From Phalacrocorax aristotelis (Eukaryota; Chordata; Aves; Suliformes; Phalacrocoracidae), in NCBI RefSeq assembly GCF_949628215.1, contig NC_134282.1, positions 9,484,223 through 9,548,222 of the forward strand: a stretch of 64,000 nucleotides of DNA, in the 5' to 3' direction. The notes below the pieces were generated by a model, which made no database searches, was not told the DNA's origin, and was given only the letters and a program-made list of their open reading frames with translations. Position numbers and translations under genes: made by a program. Position 1 is the stretch's first letter; every line of letters starts with the position of its first letter. Of this stretch, positions 37,101-46,800 are shown in pieces.

Positions 37101-40100
37101 TAAGAAATAACTACTTGTATGTATATATGTATGTGTGTACATAGAGAAAAAGTTCCTTTAGGAACTGGTTCCTTTAGGAACCAGAACAGGTTTAATTTTA
37201 AACCTCTGTGTTCAAGCAGATAAGCGTCTGATCCTTCCTTCACCTCTCCTAGTTGAGAGTGAGTAAGGTCTCACAAAGACAAGTCTTCACTTCACAGGAT
37301 CAGAATCACAGGTAGCAAGGCTTCCTTGTCCTGTGTAGTTGCCATGGATGCTGAACTGGTATGGGATGCGTAAGAGTTAGAAAGAATGCACTTCAGCTGT
37401 GGGGCGTCTTTGTGATAGTACTACAAATCCTGGTATAACTAATTCTGATGAACACAGTACTGGTGTTGTAGAAAAATGTCTACATTTTATTCAGGAATAA
37501 TGGTAATTACGTATGTGTATCTAATATGCTGCAAAACTGCTGAGACACAAAACCTGCAAAATGGCACTTGGTTGAAAAGCTAGGCTTTCATTTTATTTCA
37601 CAAAACTCTTTACCTTTATGCTAGTGCCTGATTCCTGCATGCATTGTCAAGACAGCATCATAACATTGTCTTTCTGAAGACGATCCAAGAAACAAGTGGC
37701 TGTAAGTTTTCTGTACCTTCTTAAAAACACCTGTGTAGAAGTGCTTTAAAAAGACAATGCAGAGCATAAATTGTGTGGGAGGAGTTAATACGTGTATTGC
37801 TTTTAGAAACGACATTTTCTTTCAAATACAGGAATACAAAGCGTGTGGGCAAAACAGTGTGGAAAGAGGTCAGTGGAGCATTTTGGGCCCAGGCTGTGAG
37901 AGTGAGATGGCAGACATTCAGAAACAGCACAGAGGATCTCCTCTTATTTTCACTGAAATAAAAATGAATCATAACCCTCTACAACTGTGGATGTTCTTGT
38001 TCATGCTTAAAAAATGCAGAGATGAGATACAGGAACCTGGCTGGATGAACTGAAGGCTACTGTTAAGTGTTACTCAAATTGCTTCCCCTTCCTACTGCTT
38101 TAGAATTAAATTGCATTGTAAGGCTTAAAATCAGAAAGCTGAACTGTAGGTAACGATGGGAGTGGAAGATAAAATACTTCTTCACAGGATGTACCAGCAC
38201 AGTCTGGTTTGCTAGTAGATTCCTATTTATTGCCATGAATGTGTCGTAAGAACCAAAACCAGATATTTAATAATGATATCAAGGACAAGATAAGGGTCAC
38301 ATTCTGTTCTCATTAATAGTAATTTATACTGAAAGTAGTTCCAGTAATAATCAATTTTACCTGGCTATACAAAAAACCAGAAATGCATTCTTCCCTCTTT
38401 TGGGCTAACGGTGTTTTTATTCATAGAATTTTTCTGTTGGGCAGCTTGACTCTAGGGCGAAGCTTGCAAAGCAAGCACAAGGTAGGTGACATCTCTGAAC
38501 CCAGGAGGGAGCCTGGCTGTGGTGTTCAGTGCCCTGTGCATTTCTGAGGAGCTGAGGGGCCAGATCAGGTTCTCGGTTGCCAGCCCCTTTCTGGCTCTGG
38601 TGCAGAGTCCTTTCAGGTACTCTGGCCGCAGAGGGATGGTCACCATCTGTGGCCGCAGCGGCTATCCTCCAGCATGGAGCACAGAAGTCTTCCTGGGGCT
38701 GTGGCACTTTCAGGCCAGCCAAGGTAGTGCTAGTTCCCCTCAGCACTTGGCAGTGAATTTTCAGTTCAGTGGCTCAGATCTCTCCTCAGGCTTTATTCTT
38801 GCCTTCCCCTATCATGTAATTCCAGGGTTTGATTAAATTTTTAATAAACTCTGCTTAGTAAGTTCTATAGTATCATGCAAATGCTGCTTACTTTTTTCAG
38901 TAATTTTCTGGATTTTTTTAAACTTTGAACTTTTTGCATTGGTGACGAATGGGGTTGTTTCACACGCATGTACTTCATCAAAGCTTGCAGTTAACAGTCT
39001 AGTTTCCTTGCAAGTCAGTTGCTGCACTGAGGGAGTTTAAGCTGTGATTTGAAAGCTGCTCCCTGCAAGGGCAGTGGTTTCTAGGCAGGCGCCTGTCACA
39101 GTCACGAGTGCATGGCATTATGATGCACAGTTTGCAAAGAGACAAATGGATTCTTTACTTGTAGAAACAGGTGAAGATATCTATAATTGAACAATATTTC
39201 TACTGGAATTGTTCTAGTGGAAAATGACGTAGTTTACTGGCTTCCTGGTTAGTGACTGGGAAGTGGCATAGAAGACTTGGTATATCCTGTTCACTTCTAA
39301 AAGTAAGTACTAATTTCTTAATAGAAAACAGACTTTCTGAAAGAGCCACTAAATCTGTGGTAATTAGAAAATTTCCTTTTCTCCAGTACTGGAGTATTCA
39401 TTCCAGAGAGTGAGGATTGCTCATTCTCCCTGCAGGTGCCTCAGACATATCCTCCATCTTCTTGACGTTCAGTCTGACAAATCCACAATATTTCATTAAG
39501 TAGAATATAACCTTGCACTGAAGTAATCAGCTCTTTTTTTTTCCCATACTCTTTAGATGTCTTTCTGTATAATCTAAGTGCTGTTTTAGACTGTTCTTCA
39601 GGCTCTAAGCTTGACTAACAGCCAGAAATGCAGACACTTTCAGCTGCCCCTGCGAAGGACTTTCAGTGTTGATTGCAGAAACTAGACAGGGGGCTGGAAA
39701 CAGAGCTACAGGGCTTGTATGCAATGGAAACACCATTCTAAATGCATGTTAACAAAATCATAAAGTATCCAGGCTCTCCAGGCTCTATCTATTGCAATGT
39801 CCAAGACACTAACCTTGTGCCTCTGACTGTGCTGCTTAGAACAGCGGGCTTTGCCACCTGATCTTACCCAGAGGTGGATTTGTTGCTCTGTCCTCTGGTG
39901 GCCTTAGTAAGCACCTGGGATGGAAGATAAGAGGACAAGAGCTTCCTCAAGCTGAGAAAACAGTTATTCACACATCACTCCTTTCCTGGAGGAGTGATCC
40001 TATTACTAATTACTACAGAAAATATAAGTGCCAACACCTAACTATGCTTTAAAAAAAAGCCTCTTCGTCATTGCTTTGAAACAAAGGCTGCTGGTGCTTT

Positions 40101-43100
40101 CCCTTAGGAGAGCTAAGCTTGAGGGAGCCCCTGTACCTGCCACGGCTCTGTACTGGAAGAGCAGCCAGGAGCTGGCAGTGAGCTGCTGTCATCTAACATT
40201 CACCAGTCTAGGACCTTTGCCGGCTCGATGCCACCGCACAATGGCCGCCTCTGTAACTTCACATTGGAAGAATGCTTGAGGACCATTTTTCTCTGACGAA
40301 TCTATTAAGGAGACTAATACAACTTTGATCTCCTTCCAGGAGGGCAAGCCAGCTCCGAGGGTTTTGTAAGGCAAATTCCTTTTTCGAAGGACCACATTAA
40401 GTCACAGTCTGGCAAGATTTTTCTACAAATGAAACATAATTTAATTTTCATGCTTTTCAGTGAGCCACTTGATTTAGCTGTGTAGTTGTAAAGTTGTGCC
40501 TAATCTGATAAAAGCCTCATCACAACAGCTTCCTTGAGTAATCAACAAATAGTCGCCCTTCCCAGCTCCCTGTGAACAATTTCACCTTTCCAATCAGTAT
40601 CCTAAACCTTTCTGGTTTTACTCACTTTCTCAGTTTTACCTGAAAGGAAGCATTAAACAGAGCTGGTCCAAGTGGGAAGGGGTCCTTTCAGTGCTGAAAT
40701 AATGCTAGCACTTCTCCATACTGCCAATTATTAGACCTGGTCTTTCTGTCACTCCTTTTCTTCCTCTCTCTCTATTCATGCAGTTTGCACAAGACAAATC
40801 AGTTACCCAGGAGGACAATAGTGGAGCTTCTGCTTCCAAGGGTGAGCTCAGGGCACCCCCCTGTAACTTGCATGGGAAAGACTGGTCCTTCCCAAAGTCC
40901 AGAGTTTCTGCAGTTAGTCTCTTGGTTGCAGGTAGGTTAATAACAACACTCACAAATGAAAAGGTATATCCTGCTCTCCTAGACAGCTGTCTCCCTCTCT
41001 CATCTTAGCCCTCCCTTGCATGGACAGGAAGAAACGTGAGTGCTAGCCAAACTTTTTTAATGCCTCAGACTTACACATCCTGATAAATTGACTGTCTGCC
41101 ATTTTTTCACCTCATGCATTAATTGCTGTAATAATGTTGCTTATTCCCTAACCATCCAGAAAGTTACACGCTACTAAAGAGGGTCTCTGCACATGTGTCT
41201 GTGTATAGAGGAAGGACAGGGGAGGATGAGGTTTGGGCTGGTGATTTGCCCTGTCAGGCAGCAGTAGCAGGAGGTAGGGAGGCACCTTAGCTGGAGAGGG
41301 AACTGCAGTGCAATAGGAGTAAGGGTGCAGTTCACATAACAACGTGATCTGGAGATATTTGAGGTAGATTTAAAAGGTCATCAACAGGTCCTGAAAGCAG
41401 TATAGCAACAGCAACACAGAGACTGTACAAGGTGATTCACCTTGCTGCCTGGCAGCTTTTCAATACCCTCAGTCCACACTTCTCCCTAATGTCTGTGTGG
41501 GTGCAGAGCTGGATTCTGCAGCTTCCCCTGTTTTCAGTAGTCTTCTGTGTCATGCCTTTCCCCCGAAACCAGAGCAGCCCTTCCTTGTGAACTGCCCTGT
41601 CAAAGTCAGCAATTCACAGCCTGCCAAGGAGTCTGCTTTTGGCAAAGTTGTGGTTCATTTTTAGAGTATTTTTTAGACAGTAAGAGCAAGTTTTCAAATG
41701 GTAATCCCTGCCCTTCTCAGTAACCAGTCAAAGCCCAAGTGTAGCAGAGCAGATGAGGATGGAGCAATAGATGAGCCCTCAGATTCTCCAGAACCTGACT
41801 CTGGGGTTTCTTTGCTGTGTGTGTCTACTTATGCCATCATTTTTGTTCTGTCCAACATAGGTCACTGAGTGGGCAACCTCCATAGTTAAAAATGACAGTC
41901 TTTATAGCGTGACAGAGAGAGTCAGGATCTATCCTGCAGCACTATGGAACGGAACATATAACAACCTACCACTAAGTCAGCTACCACAGTCCACATAGGA
42001 GCAGGCTGTGTCCTCTGTTCTCCACGCAGGCACTCGCAGTGATTTCTTTTGTAATGCCTTTATTTATTTACAGCCTCTGAAACAATATTTTCATTGCAAC
42101 TGCTAAAAACCCTTGGTTTGAGCATGACCTTTAGTACTGCAGAGCTGTAACTGAATTTTCTTTCTCTCCCTTCAAGTGTGTGAAAATTTCTTTACTGATA
42201 AATTCAGCTTTGCTGTAGAAAAGAGATCCCGTCCTGGCTTCTAGAATCACATGAAATGTGTTTGGCAGCGAGGTTCTGGATGGGCCCTCTGGCTGTCAGG
42301 GTAGTGGTGCTGTAAATCCTTGTTATAGATTTCCAACTGATACTGTTGAATGAACAATATTTCCACTATAAAAATAAAATTGATTTAAAAGTTCCTTGAA
42401 AAATATCTGACAAGTTGTTTTGGGAAGTTCAGCTTGGTTGTTAAGCCGCCTAACTCAGGCACCTAATTTAGTCAAGACTAATTAAGACAGGGTGCCCAAG
42501 GGAGACAGGTGTCATCAGCGTAAGGTCCTGGTTTCGAACAGTTCTCTGGTGTCATTTCTCTCCTTTTGGTGACTGTATGAGAAGCATTAGGAGATCGGTA
42601 TCTTGATCTGATTTAAGCAGAGTAAAAACACTTTCAGAGGTCCCAGTGAGTACTAGCTAGAGAGGTGCCTGCTAGTGCTGGCTGTCTCGTTGTGGACTGG
42701 CTGCAATGAAACATTAAGGCTATCCTAATAACGTCTGTGTGTCCATAAGCTGTAGCCGAGGCACAGTCATTTGGGACTTCACTTTTTAAACTAAAGTGTA
42801 TAATTCTAAAACACTTCTTTCTACTCTTTAAAGTCATAAATGCCAGGTTTTAAAAATACTTCAAGGAAAAGTCTGCAAGAGTAAAATAAGTTAACAAACT
42901 AAGCATAATTGGCTTATTAATAATGGATACTAACTTTAAAAAAAAGCATTAGGTAATGGTCATTCTTTCTCTTTTCAGCGATCAGGTGGGGCGTTAGCTA
43001 TCCCTCTGTGTGCATTTCAGGGAACTGTATCTCTTCAGGCACCCACAGGAAAAACGCTCTCTTTATCTACATATGAGGTAAGCACTGAAGGGCAAAAAAT

Positions 43101-43551
43101 AACACCCACGTCAAAGAAAATTGAAGTATACCGATCTAAAAGTGTTGGTCACGAGCCAAACCCAGAGGAGTCTCCTCATACGTTTGCTGACACAAGCGTT
43201 AAAATTCATTTAGAGGTACTTGAAATTTGTGACAATGAAGAGGCCCTGGATACTGTGTCAATCATCAGTAACATCAGCCAGTCCTCCACACAAGTAAGGT
43301 CTCCATCCTTACGTTATTCACGGAAAGAAAACAGGTTTGTCTCATGTGATTTAGGGGAAACTGCCTCCTACTCCCTCTTCATACCATCAAACAATCCTGA
43401 CAGCGATATTAACATATCAATTCCAGACACTGTTGAAGCTCATCGGCAGAATAGTAAAAAGCAGCATATGGAAAGAGGTGGTTATCAGGAAGAAATACAA
43501 ATGTTGAATAAAGCATACAGAAAACGGGAAGAAGATGGCAACAGCAATTAA
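15230..43551 (+). CDS. GPR149: GPR149, probable orphan G protein-coupled receptor 149 (complete, 4 coding exons)
   Basis: Coding exons are 15230-16198, 17217-17409, 20249-20706 and 42979-43551. Joined, they encode 730 residues, essentially the mammalian length, and all phases agree. The start ATG has A at -3 and an in-frame TGA upstream. There are N-glycosylation sequons at N7, N11 and N19. TM segments lie roughly at 34-58, 68-91, 104-127, 147-167, 187-212, 307-331 and 338-360. A 90-residue third intracellular loop follows TM5 and a ~370-residue cytoplasmic tail follows TM7. Cys103 and a Cys in the second extracellular loop (181 or 185) could form the usual disulfide. The class A E/DRY motif is absent after TM3 (FYTIN instead), TM7 has TPVFV in place of NPxxY, and the TM6 WxP remains (W319-P321). 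This degenerate motif set is a known trait of GPR149. The ligand is unknown. In mouse the gene is reported as oocyte-enriched and its loss raises fertility; a role in birds is inference. Confidence 0.93.
16199..17216 (+). other. GPR149: GPR149 intron 1
   Basis: GT-AG intron with donor GTAAAT and acceptor CTTTCAG at 17210-17216. It contains no recognisable repeat or gene. Confidence 0.85.
17217..17409 (+). CDS. GPR149: GPR149 coding exon 2 (end of TM6, TM7)
   Basis: 193 bases, phase 0 in and phase 1 out, residues 324-387 plus the first base of codon 388. It starts at ATTCAAATGGTTGTC and encodes the last turn of TM6, a short third extracellular loop and TM7 ([17 protein letters not shown]). 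A cysteine-rich juxtamembrane stretch (LPCGCIINC) follows, a likely palmitoylation region. Donor GTAAGT at 17410 is consensus. Confidence 0.92.
19001..19068. repeat. (ATAGA)n pentanucleotide microsatellite
   Basis: About 13 near-perfect copies of ATAGA. It directly abuts a CR1 3' end on the - strand, whose normal tail is tandem ATTCTATG-type octamers. The array therefore looks like an expansion of that tail. Confidence 0.92.
19069..19120 (-). mobile_element. CR1 LINE 3'-end fragment, antisense
   Basis: TTCAGTTGGAAGTGACCTAC followed by CATCTAGTCCAACT is the reverse complement of the conserved CR1 3' end (TTGGACTAGATGA...GGTCACTTCCAAC). Only the last 50 or so bases of the element are recognisable. 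Confidence 0.75.
20249..20706 (+). CDS. GPR149: GPR149 coding exon 3 (cytoplasmic tail, proximal)
   Basis: 458 bases, phase 1 in and phase 0 out, residues 388-540. The acceptor is TGTTTAG at 20242-20248. It begins [21 protein letters not shown], as in mammalian GPR149. After a histidine run (HHHHDGDG) comes a strikingly GC-rich middle part (about 20397-20560) encoding a G/A/P/R/S-rich low-complexity stretch. The end, [13 protein letters not shown]...[15 protein letters not shown], is again strongly conserved. Donor GTAACA at 20707 is weaker than consensus. Confidence 0.9.
23655..23745 (-). mobile_element. CR1 LINE 3'-region fragment, antisense
   Basis: GGAAAGGACCACTGGAAGTC, ACCTAATCCAACCCCCTGCT and CCAAGCAGGGCTGAC, followed by GATCACCTTGCTCTGG, match the reverse complement of the CR1 3' region. 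The matching sense form is CCTTGCTTGGAGCAGGGGG followed by TTGGACTAGATGACCTCCAG. It is an old, 5'-truncated copy inside GPR149 intron 3. Confidence 0.8.
27125..27331 (+). other. Exon-like open segment in GPR149 intron 3 (candidate alternative exon)
   Basis: A long pyrimidine tract (TTCATTTCTTTTTTAG, ending at 27124) precedes a stretch open for 68 codons in phase 0, the phase left by GPR149 exon 3. It reaches a TGA at 27329-27331. A possible donor GTATGA occurs at 27247. Used as a terminal exon it would replace the distal receptor tail with about 68 serine-rich then basic residues. Used as an internal exon of 122 bases it would shift the exon 4 frame. No homology is recognised, so this may be a decoy. 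Confidence 0.2.
34355..34614 (+). mobile_element. tRNA-headed SINE with CR1 tail (TguSINE1-like)
   Basis: TGGCCCAATTGG at 34366-34377 fits the pol III A-box consensus TRGCNNARYNGG exactly and sits about 11 bases into a tRNA-like head. A degenerate B-box-like sequence (TTGGCTCTACCACTG) follows about 50 bases later. The element ends at 34553-34614 with a clear + strand CR1 3' end: GCTGGACTTGATGATCCTAG, AGGTCTTTTCCAACC, then ATGATTCC ATGATTCT octamers. A tRNA head joined to a CR1 tail is the architecture of TguSINE1, mobilised by CR1 in passerines. The central part also faintly resembles CORE-SINE sequence, so two nested insertions are possible. No target duplication was found. Confidence 0.5.
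37151..37205. repeat. Cluster of three perfect inverted repeats
   Basis: Hairpin 1 has arms AGTTCC/GGAACT around TTTA (37151-37166). Hairpin 2 has arms CTGGTTCC/GGAACCAG around the same TTTA loop (37165-37184). Hairpin 3 has arms AGGTTTAA/TTAAACCT around TT (37188-37205). Hairpins 1 and 2 look like a tandem duplication. The flanking sequence on the left is alternating TATG/CATA repeats. The function is unknown. Confidence 0.7.
42979..43551 (+). CDS. GPR149: GPR149 coding exon 4 (distal cytoplasmic tail, stop)
   Basis: 573 bases including the TAA at 43549-43551, phase 0, residues 541-730. The acceptor is CTTTTCAG at 42971-42978. It encodes [20 protein letters not shown] onward and ends with an acidic/basic helix-like stretch ([17 protein letters not shown]). 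This matches the mammalian C-terminus closely, including the [20 protein letters not shown] segment. Such conservation in a cytoplasmic tail suggests protein-binding sites, but partners are not known. Confidence 0.93.
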   Translation, partial: RSGGALAIPLCAFQGTVSLQAPTGKTLSLSTYEVSTEGQKITPTSKKIEVYRSKSVGHEPNPEESPHTFADTSVKIHLEVLEICDNEEALDTVSIISNISQSSTQVRSPSLRYSRKENRFVSCDLGETASYSLFIPSNNPDSDINISIPDTVEAHRQNSKKQHMERGGYQEEIQMLNKAYRKREEDGNSN

Positions 43552-43850
43552 AAGGCATTTAATTTAGACATTTAAACTGATTTGACAGACATTGCTCCTC
43601 TTGACTCAAGTTACACTAGCAAATACATTGTCAACTGTTTTTTCCTAACATATAAATTAATTTTATTTGGGTACACAGTTAAAGAGATTAAAACTTTTAA
43701 TCATATATGGATGGGATAACAAATACTTAAGTGCTTTACAGCTTTGCACAGTGAATTTCAAGTTATTTATATATATATTTATTTGAGGAACATGTGTGTC
43801 TAAAAGGAATCCTAAATAAAGTCTTAAAAAACGGCTTTGGTTGCTTGTTG
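43552..43850 (+). other. GPR149: GPR149 3' UTR (minimal extent)
   Basis: The first canonical AATAAA after the stop is at 43815-43820. A T/G-rich downstream element (TTTGGTTGCTTGTTGG) follows near 43836-43851. Together they form a plausible cleavage and polyadenylation site giving a 3' UTR of about 280 bases. Longer forms are possible. Confidence 0.5.
43815..43820 (+). terminator. GPR149: Candidate polyadenylation signal of GPR149 (AATAAA)
   Basis: Canonical hexamer 264 bases after the stop codon, followed within 30 bases by a GT-rich element. It is the best polyadenylation candidate in the first 500 bases of the 3' flank. Confidence 0.5.
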
Positions 43851-46800
43851 GCAGTGCGTGTCTGTCTGCAGGAACCTGCGGAAAATGAGGGAGCAGCTCC
43901 GCAGGTGGGAAGTTATAACAGTTTTGGCTGACTTGCGATTCTGCTCTTACTGATGTGCCAGACTTTAAACGTTTCTCTGAAAAAATGTAGCCCAAACCTG
44001 AGACTAGCTCATTTAGTTGACTAAGTAGAGGACTAAAAGATATATAAATGGTTTAATTTTCTATTGCTCTATACATGATTCATATGTAATACCTATGTAA
44101 GTGGCCATTGTATAGACCTTTGAATATGGGTGGCTGAAACGTAAGCATGCACATTTTGTAAATATGACATTTTGAAACTTCTGAGTGTTCTCATGGTTGA
44201 CATTTCTCTGATGAAATGTGACAAATGTTGGTTAAATTTACAGAAGTTACTCTGAAGAGTCCTTTTTTTTTGCCTCCCTGATCTCTTACCAAGTTAAGAA
44301 GTTTCCCAACCTTACGGAATATTTGCAACTCAATCCAGATAAAGGCAGCATTTGAAATGTTTGAAGAGCTAGGATGTCAAAATTAATTTGAATAATTCTT
44401 CATGTCTGGGTTGTCCCTAAGCAAGGAATAGTTTTCAATGCCATGTTCCTCCTCAAGGCCCATGTGAAGCTAATACTTTTCTCAACACAACTAGCTAGCA
44501 GATAGTTGCAGGAGTCCCACTGGCTCACTGCAAGAACACTACTGTTTTTTCTGCCGTATATATTCTGTCAGTAAACTTGTCATCACTCCTCTCTGGATGG
44601 ACTCTCATGCTTTAGATCTGAGTCAGGAGCTGGGGATTACAACTGCTTTGTGGCTCCTCAGGAGCGGGGAAAGGAGCTATTCAAGGTGGCCAAACTTAGA
44701 GACTGAGCTTAGCCAGGAACCTCAAGAGAGTGGCCTAGTTACCTAAATCAGGTCCCAACCTGGATCACCATCAGGAGAAGCCCATCTCTCTAATGATTTA
44801 TGCGGAACCTAGAACTAAGTCTAAAGCCAAGCTAAAACCAGTGACTACTCTAATCTGTGTCAAATTCAGACAAGCCAAGGTGAAAACGGTGAATGGAGTC
44901 CTCAAGTCATACATTAAATACAGTGCATATACTTGAAATGCTAATGCATTTTGACTGAGATCTCTTTTTCTGAGGGTTTGTCACTCATATCAGTTAAAAA
45001 GAGGTAAATATGCTCTCAGACTTTCAGCAGTTTGATTGAAAATGACACTGCTTCTTTAAGGAATAGATTTAATTTCCAGTGACATGTGTGACGACATAAT
45101 CATCTAGGTATCTGCAGTCACCGTGTTTTACACTGAGTGGGAACATGCAAGTGAAAATAAGCACAACCCTGTTCAGGATTCCTTTATGGGTTATGAACAG
45201 ACAGAGCAAAAGGGCCAAGTACTATGTCTCTTTGCGTTCAGCATTCAATATGGAGGTATGAAAACAAGCAGATGACTTGCCTTCTCACTTCACCAACATA
45301 AATCAGGCCTGCCATTGCAATCAGTGGGGCTGTGCTGGTGTGACAGTGATGTAGCACTGAAGAAAATCAGGGTCAAAGACTGCAGGTTGCTGTGATAGAG
45401 ATGGATCACTCTGCAAGTTGTGCTTCCAGTGTGCTGCCTTTCCGATGTGAAAACAAGGGCTCTCGTGAGATTGCCTCAAGGCTCTTAGTTCCACTAAGAT
45501 GCTATGTTATATCTCAGATTTAACAAGAAACTACAGTAGAAGAAACAATCAGTGGTAAGTCTGTTGAATAAATCTATACCCATACATGTAGAGAAGAGAG
45601 ACACATTCTGCTGTCTCTGAATATCTTGCTTTTCTTTGTGTTCTGTAGAAGGAATACAGGAAGTATCTTCATAGCAACAGACACCCTCGATCCAGATAAA
45701 GGTAGCAAAGTTGTGACGGATGATACAGTCCATCACAACTTCAGTTTGGTCAGGTGCTGTGTTTTCCCTGGAAATTATTTGGACTATGTTAACAAGATTA
45801 TGTGCTGATGTGTTAATCTCTGATGGATATATTTACAAAGGGTTAAAATTTGGAAGCATTAAAATTATGCACGGCTGACCCAGAGCTTGACCTAATTGTA
45901 GAGTATTGTCCTGATGCTGTACTAAAACACAGATTTTATTTAATGAATCTGTAAACTTGATAATGTACAGAAGTCTGATTATTTTTTGCTCTAAATGACT
46001 CACCTCATTAAACAATTTAAAGTGTCTGAAAACCCAGCCTGTAATTATTGAGTAGATATCCGCTCCTTGCACAACGCACCAGAAAACTTGCTGTTTGAGA
46101 AAATTTGCTGCTAGTTTGTTTATTCACATAAATGTTACGGTGTCTTCATTTATCATTTGGGCTTAATTTTTAAAACAATTCTTTTATAAGAGTTTTTAAG
46201 GAAAATTGTTTTCTTCCTCCTGTGTTGTTTTTCCCATCTGACCTTTAATATATTTCAGTGACAGCTTTTGACATTTGAGGGCAAAGTGTTTGTCAATGCC
46301 CATTTGAAGTTGGCTTGAAAGAGACCTCATCTCCGTTCAGACACCACAGCAACTGACCGAAAAAAATCCCTTGGAAAATGTGACTTGAATCAGCAGTGCC
46401 TGGGCTTCCCCTGCTCTTAGGATGTGGGTTGTTGAATAATGCAAAGGATAGAAAACCAGAAACTGGGAAATAAGCTTTGAGATAATCTTCAGTATATCCA
46501 GTGGGTCAGAGTTTCCTTTCAGTGGCACTCATGTACACTGAGAGTAACATTACATTAACAGAGCTACAAGAAAGATAAATCTGTAATGTACAGGGCCAGG
46601 CCCAAGAGTCCCAAATGCCTCAAAGGATTGTGCTTCTTGAAATAAAACATATAGCCAGGTGCTGAAATGTACATTTTCTGTACTAATCTTGATAGAAAAT
46701 ATATCTTACAGCATCATACGATTTCAAAATACAGTAATTTCATAAAAAATAATAAATGTTACTTATATGTTATTTTACCTTTATAGATTTGAGGTTGATG

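Larger units (their letters stand above)
20707..42978 (+). other. GPR149: GPR149 intron 3 (22.3 kb)
   Basis: A long GT-AG intron separates the two cytoplasmic-tail exons. It holds a CR1 fragment (about 23655-23745), an exon-like open segment with a strong acceptor (27125-27331), a tRNA-headed SINE-like element (about 34355-34614) and a cluster of three hairpins (37151-37205). Elsewhere I see only unassigned AT-rich sequence. A GC-richer patch at 38430-38760 holds overlapping ORFs on both strands but no recognisable protein. Confidence 0.8.

Noticed and set aside
38417-38836. ORFs of 109 and 116 codons on opposite strands in a GC-richer patch of GPR149 intron 3
   Set aside because: No recognisable domain. 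Overlapping open frames on both strands follow from composition, and no convincing splice sites flank them.
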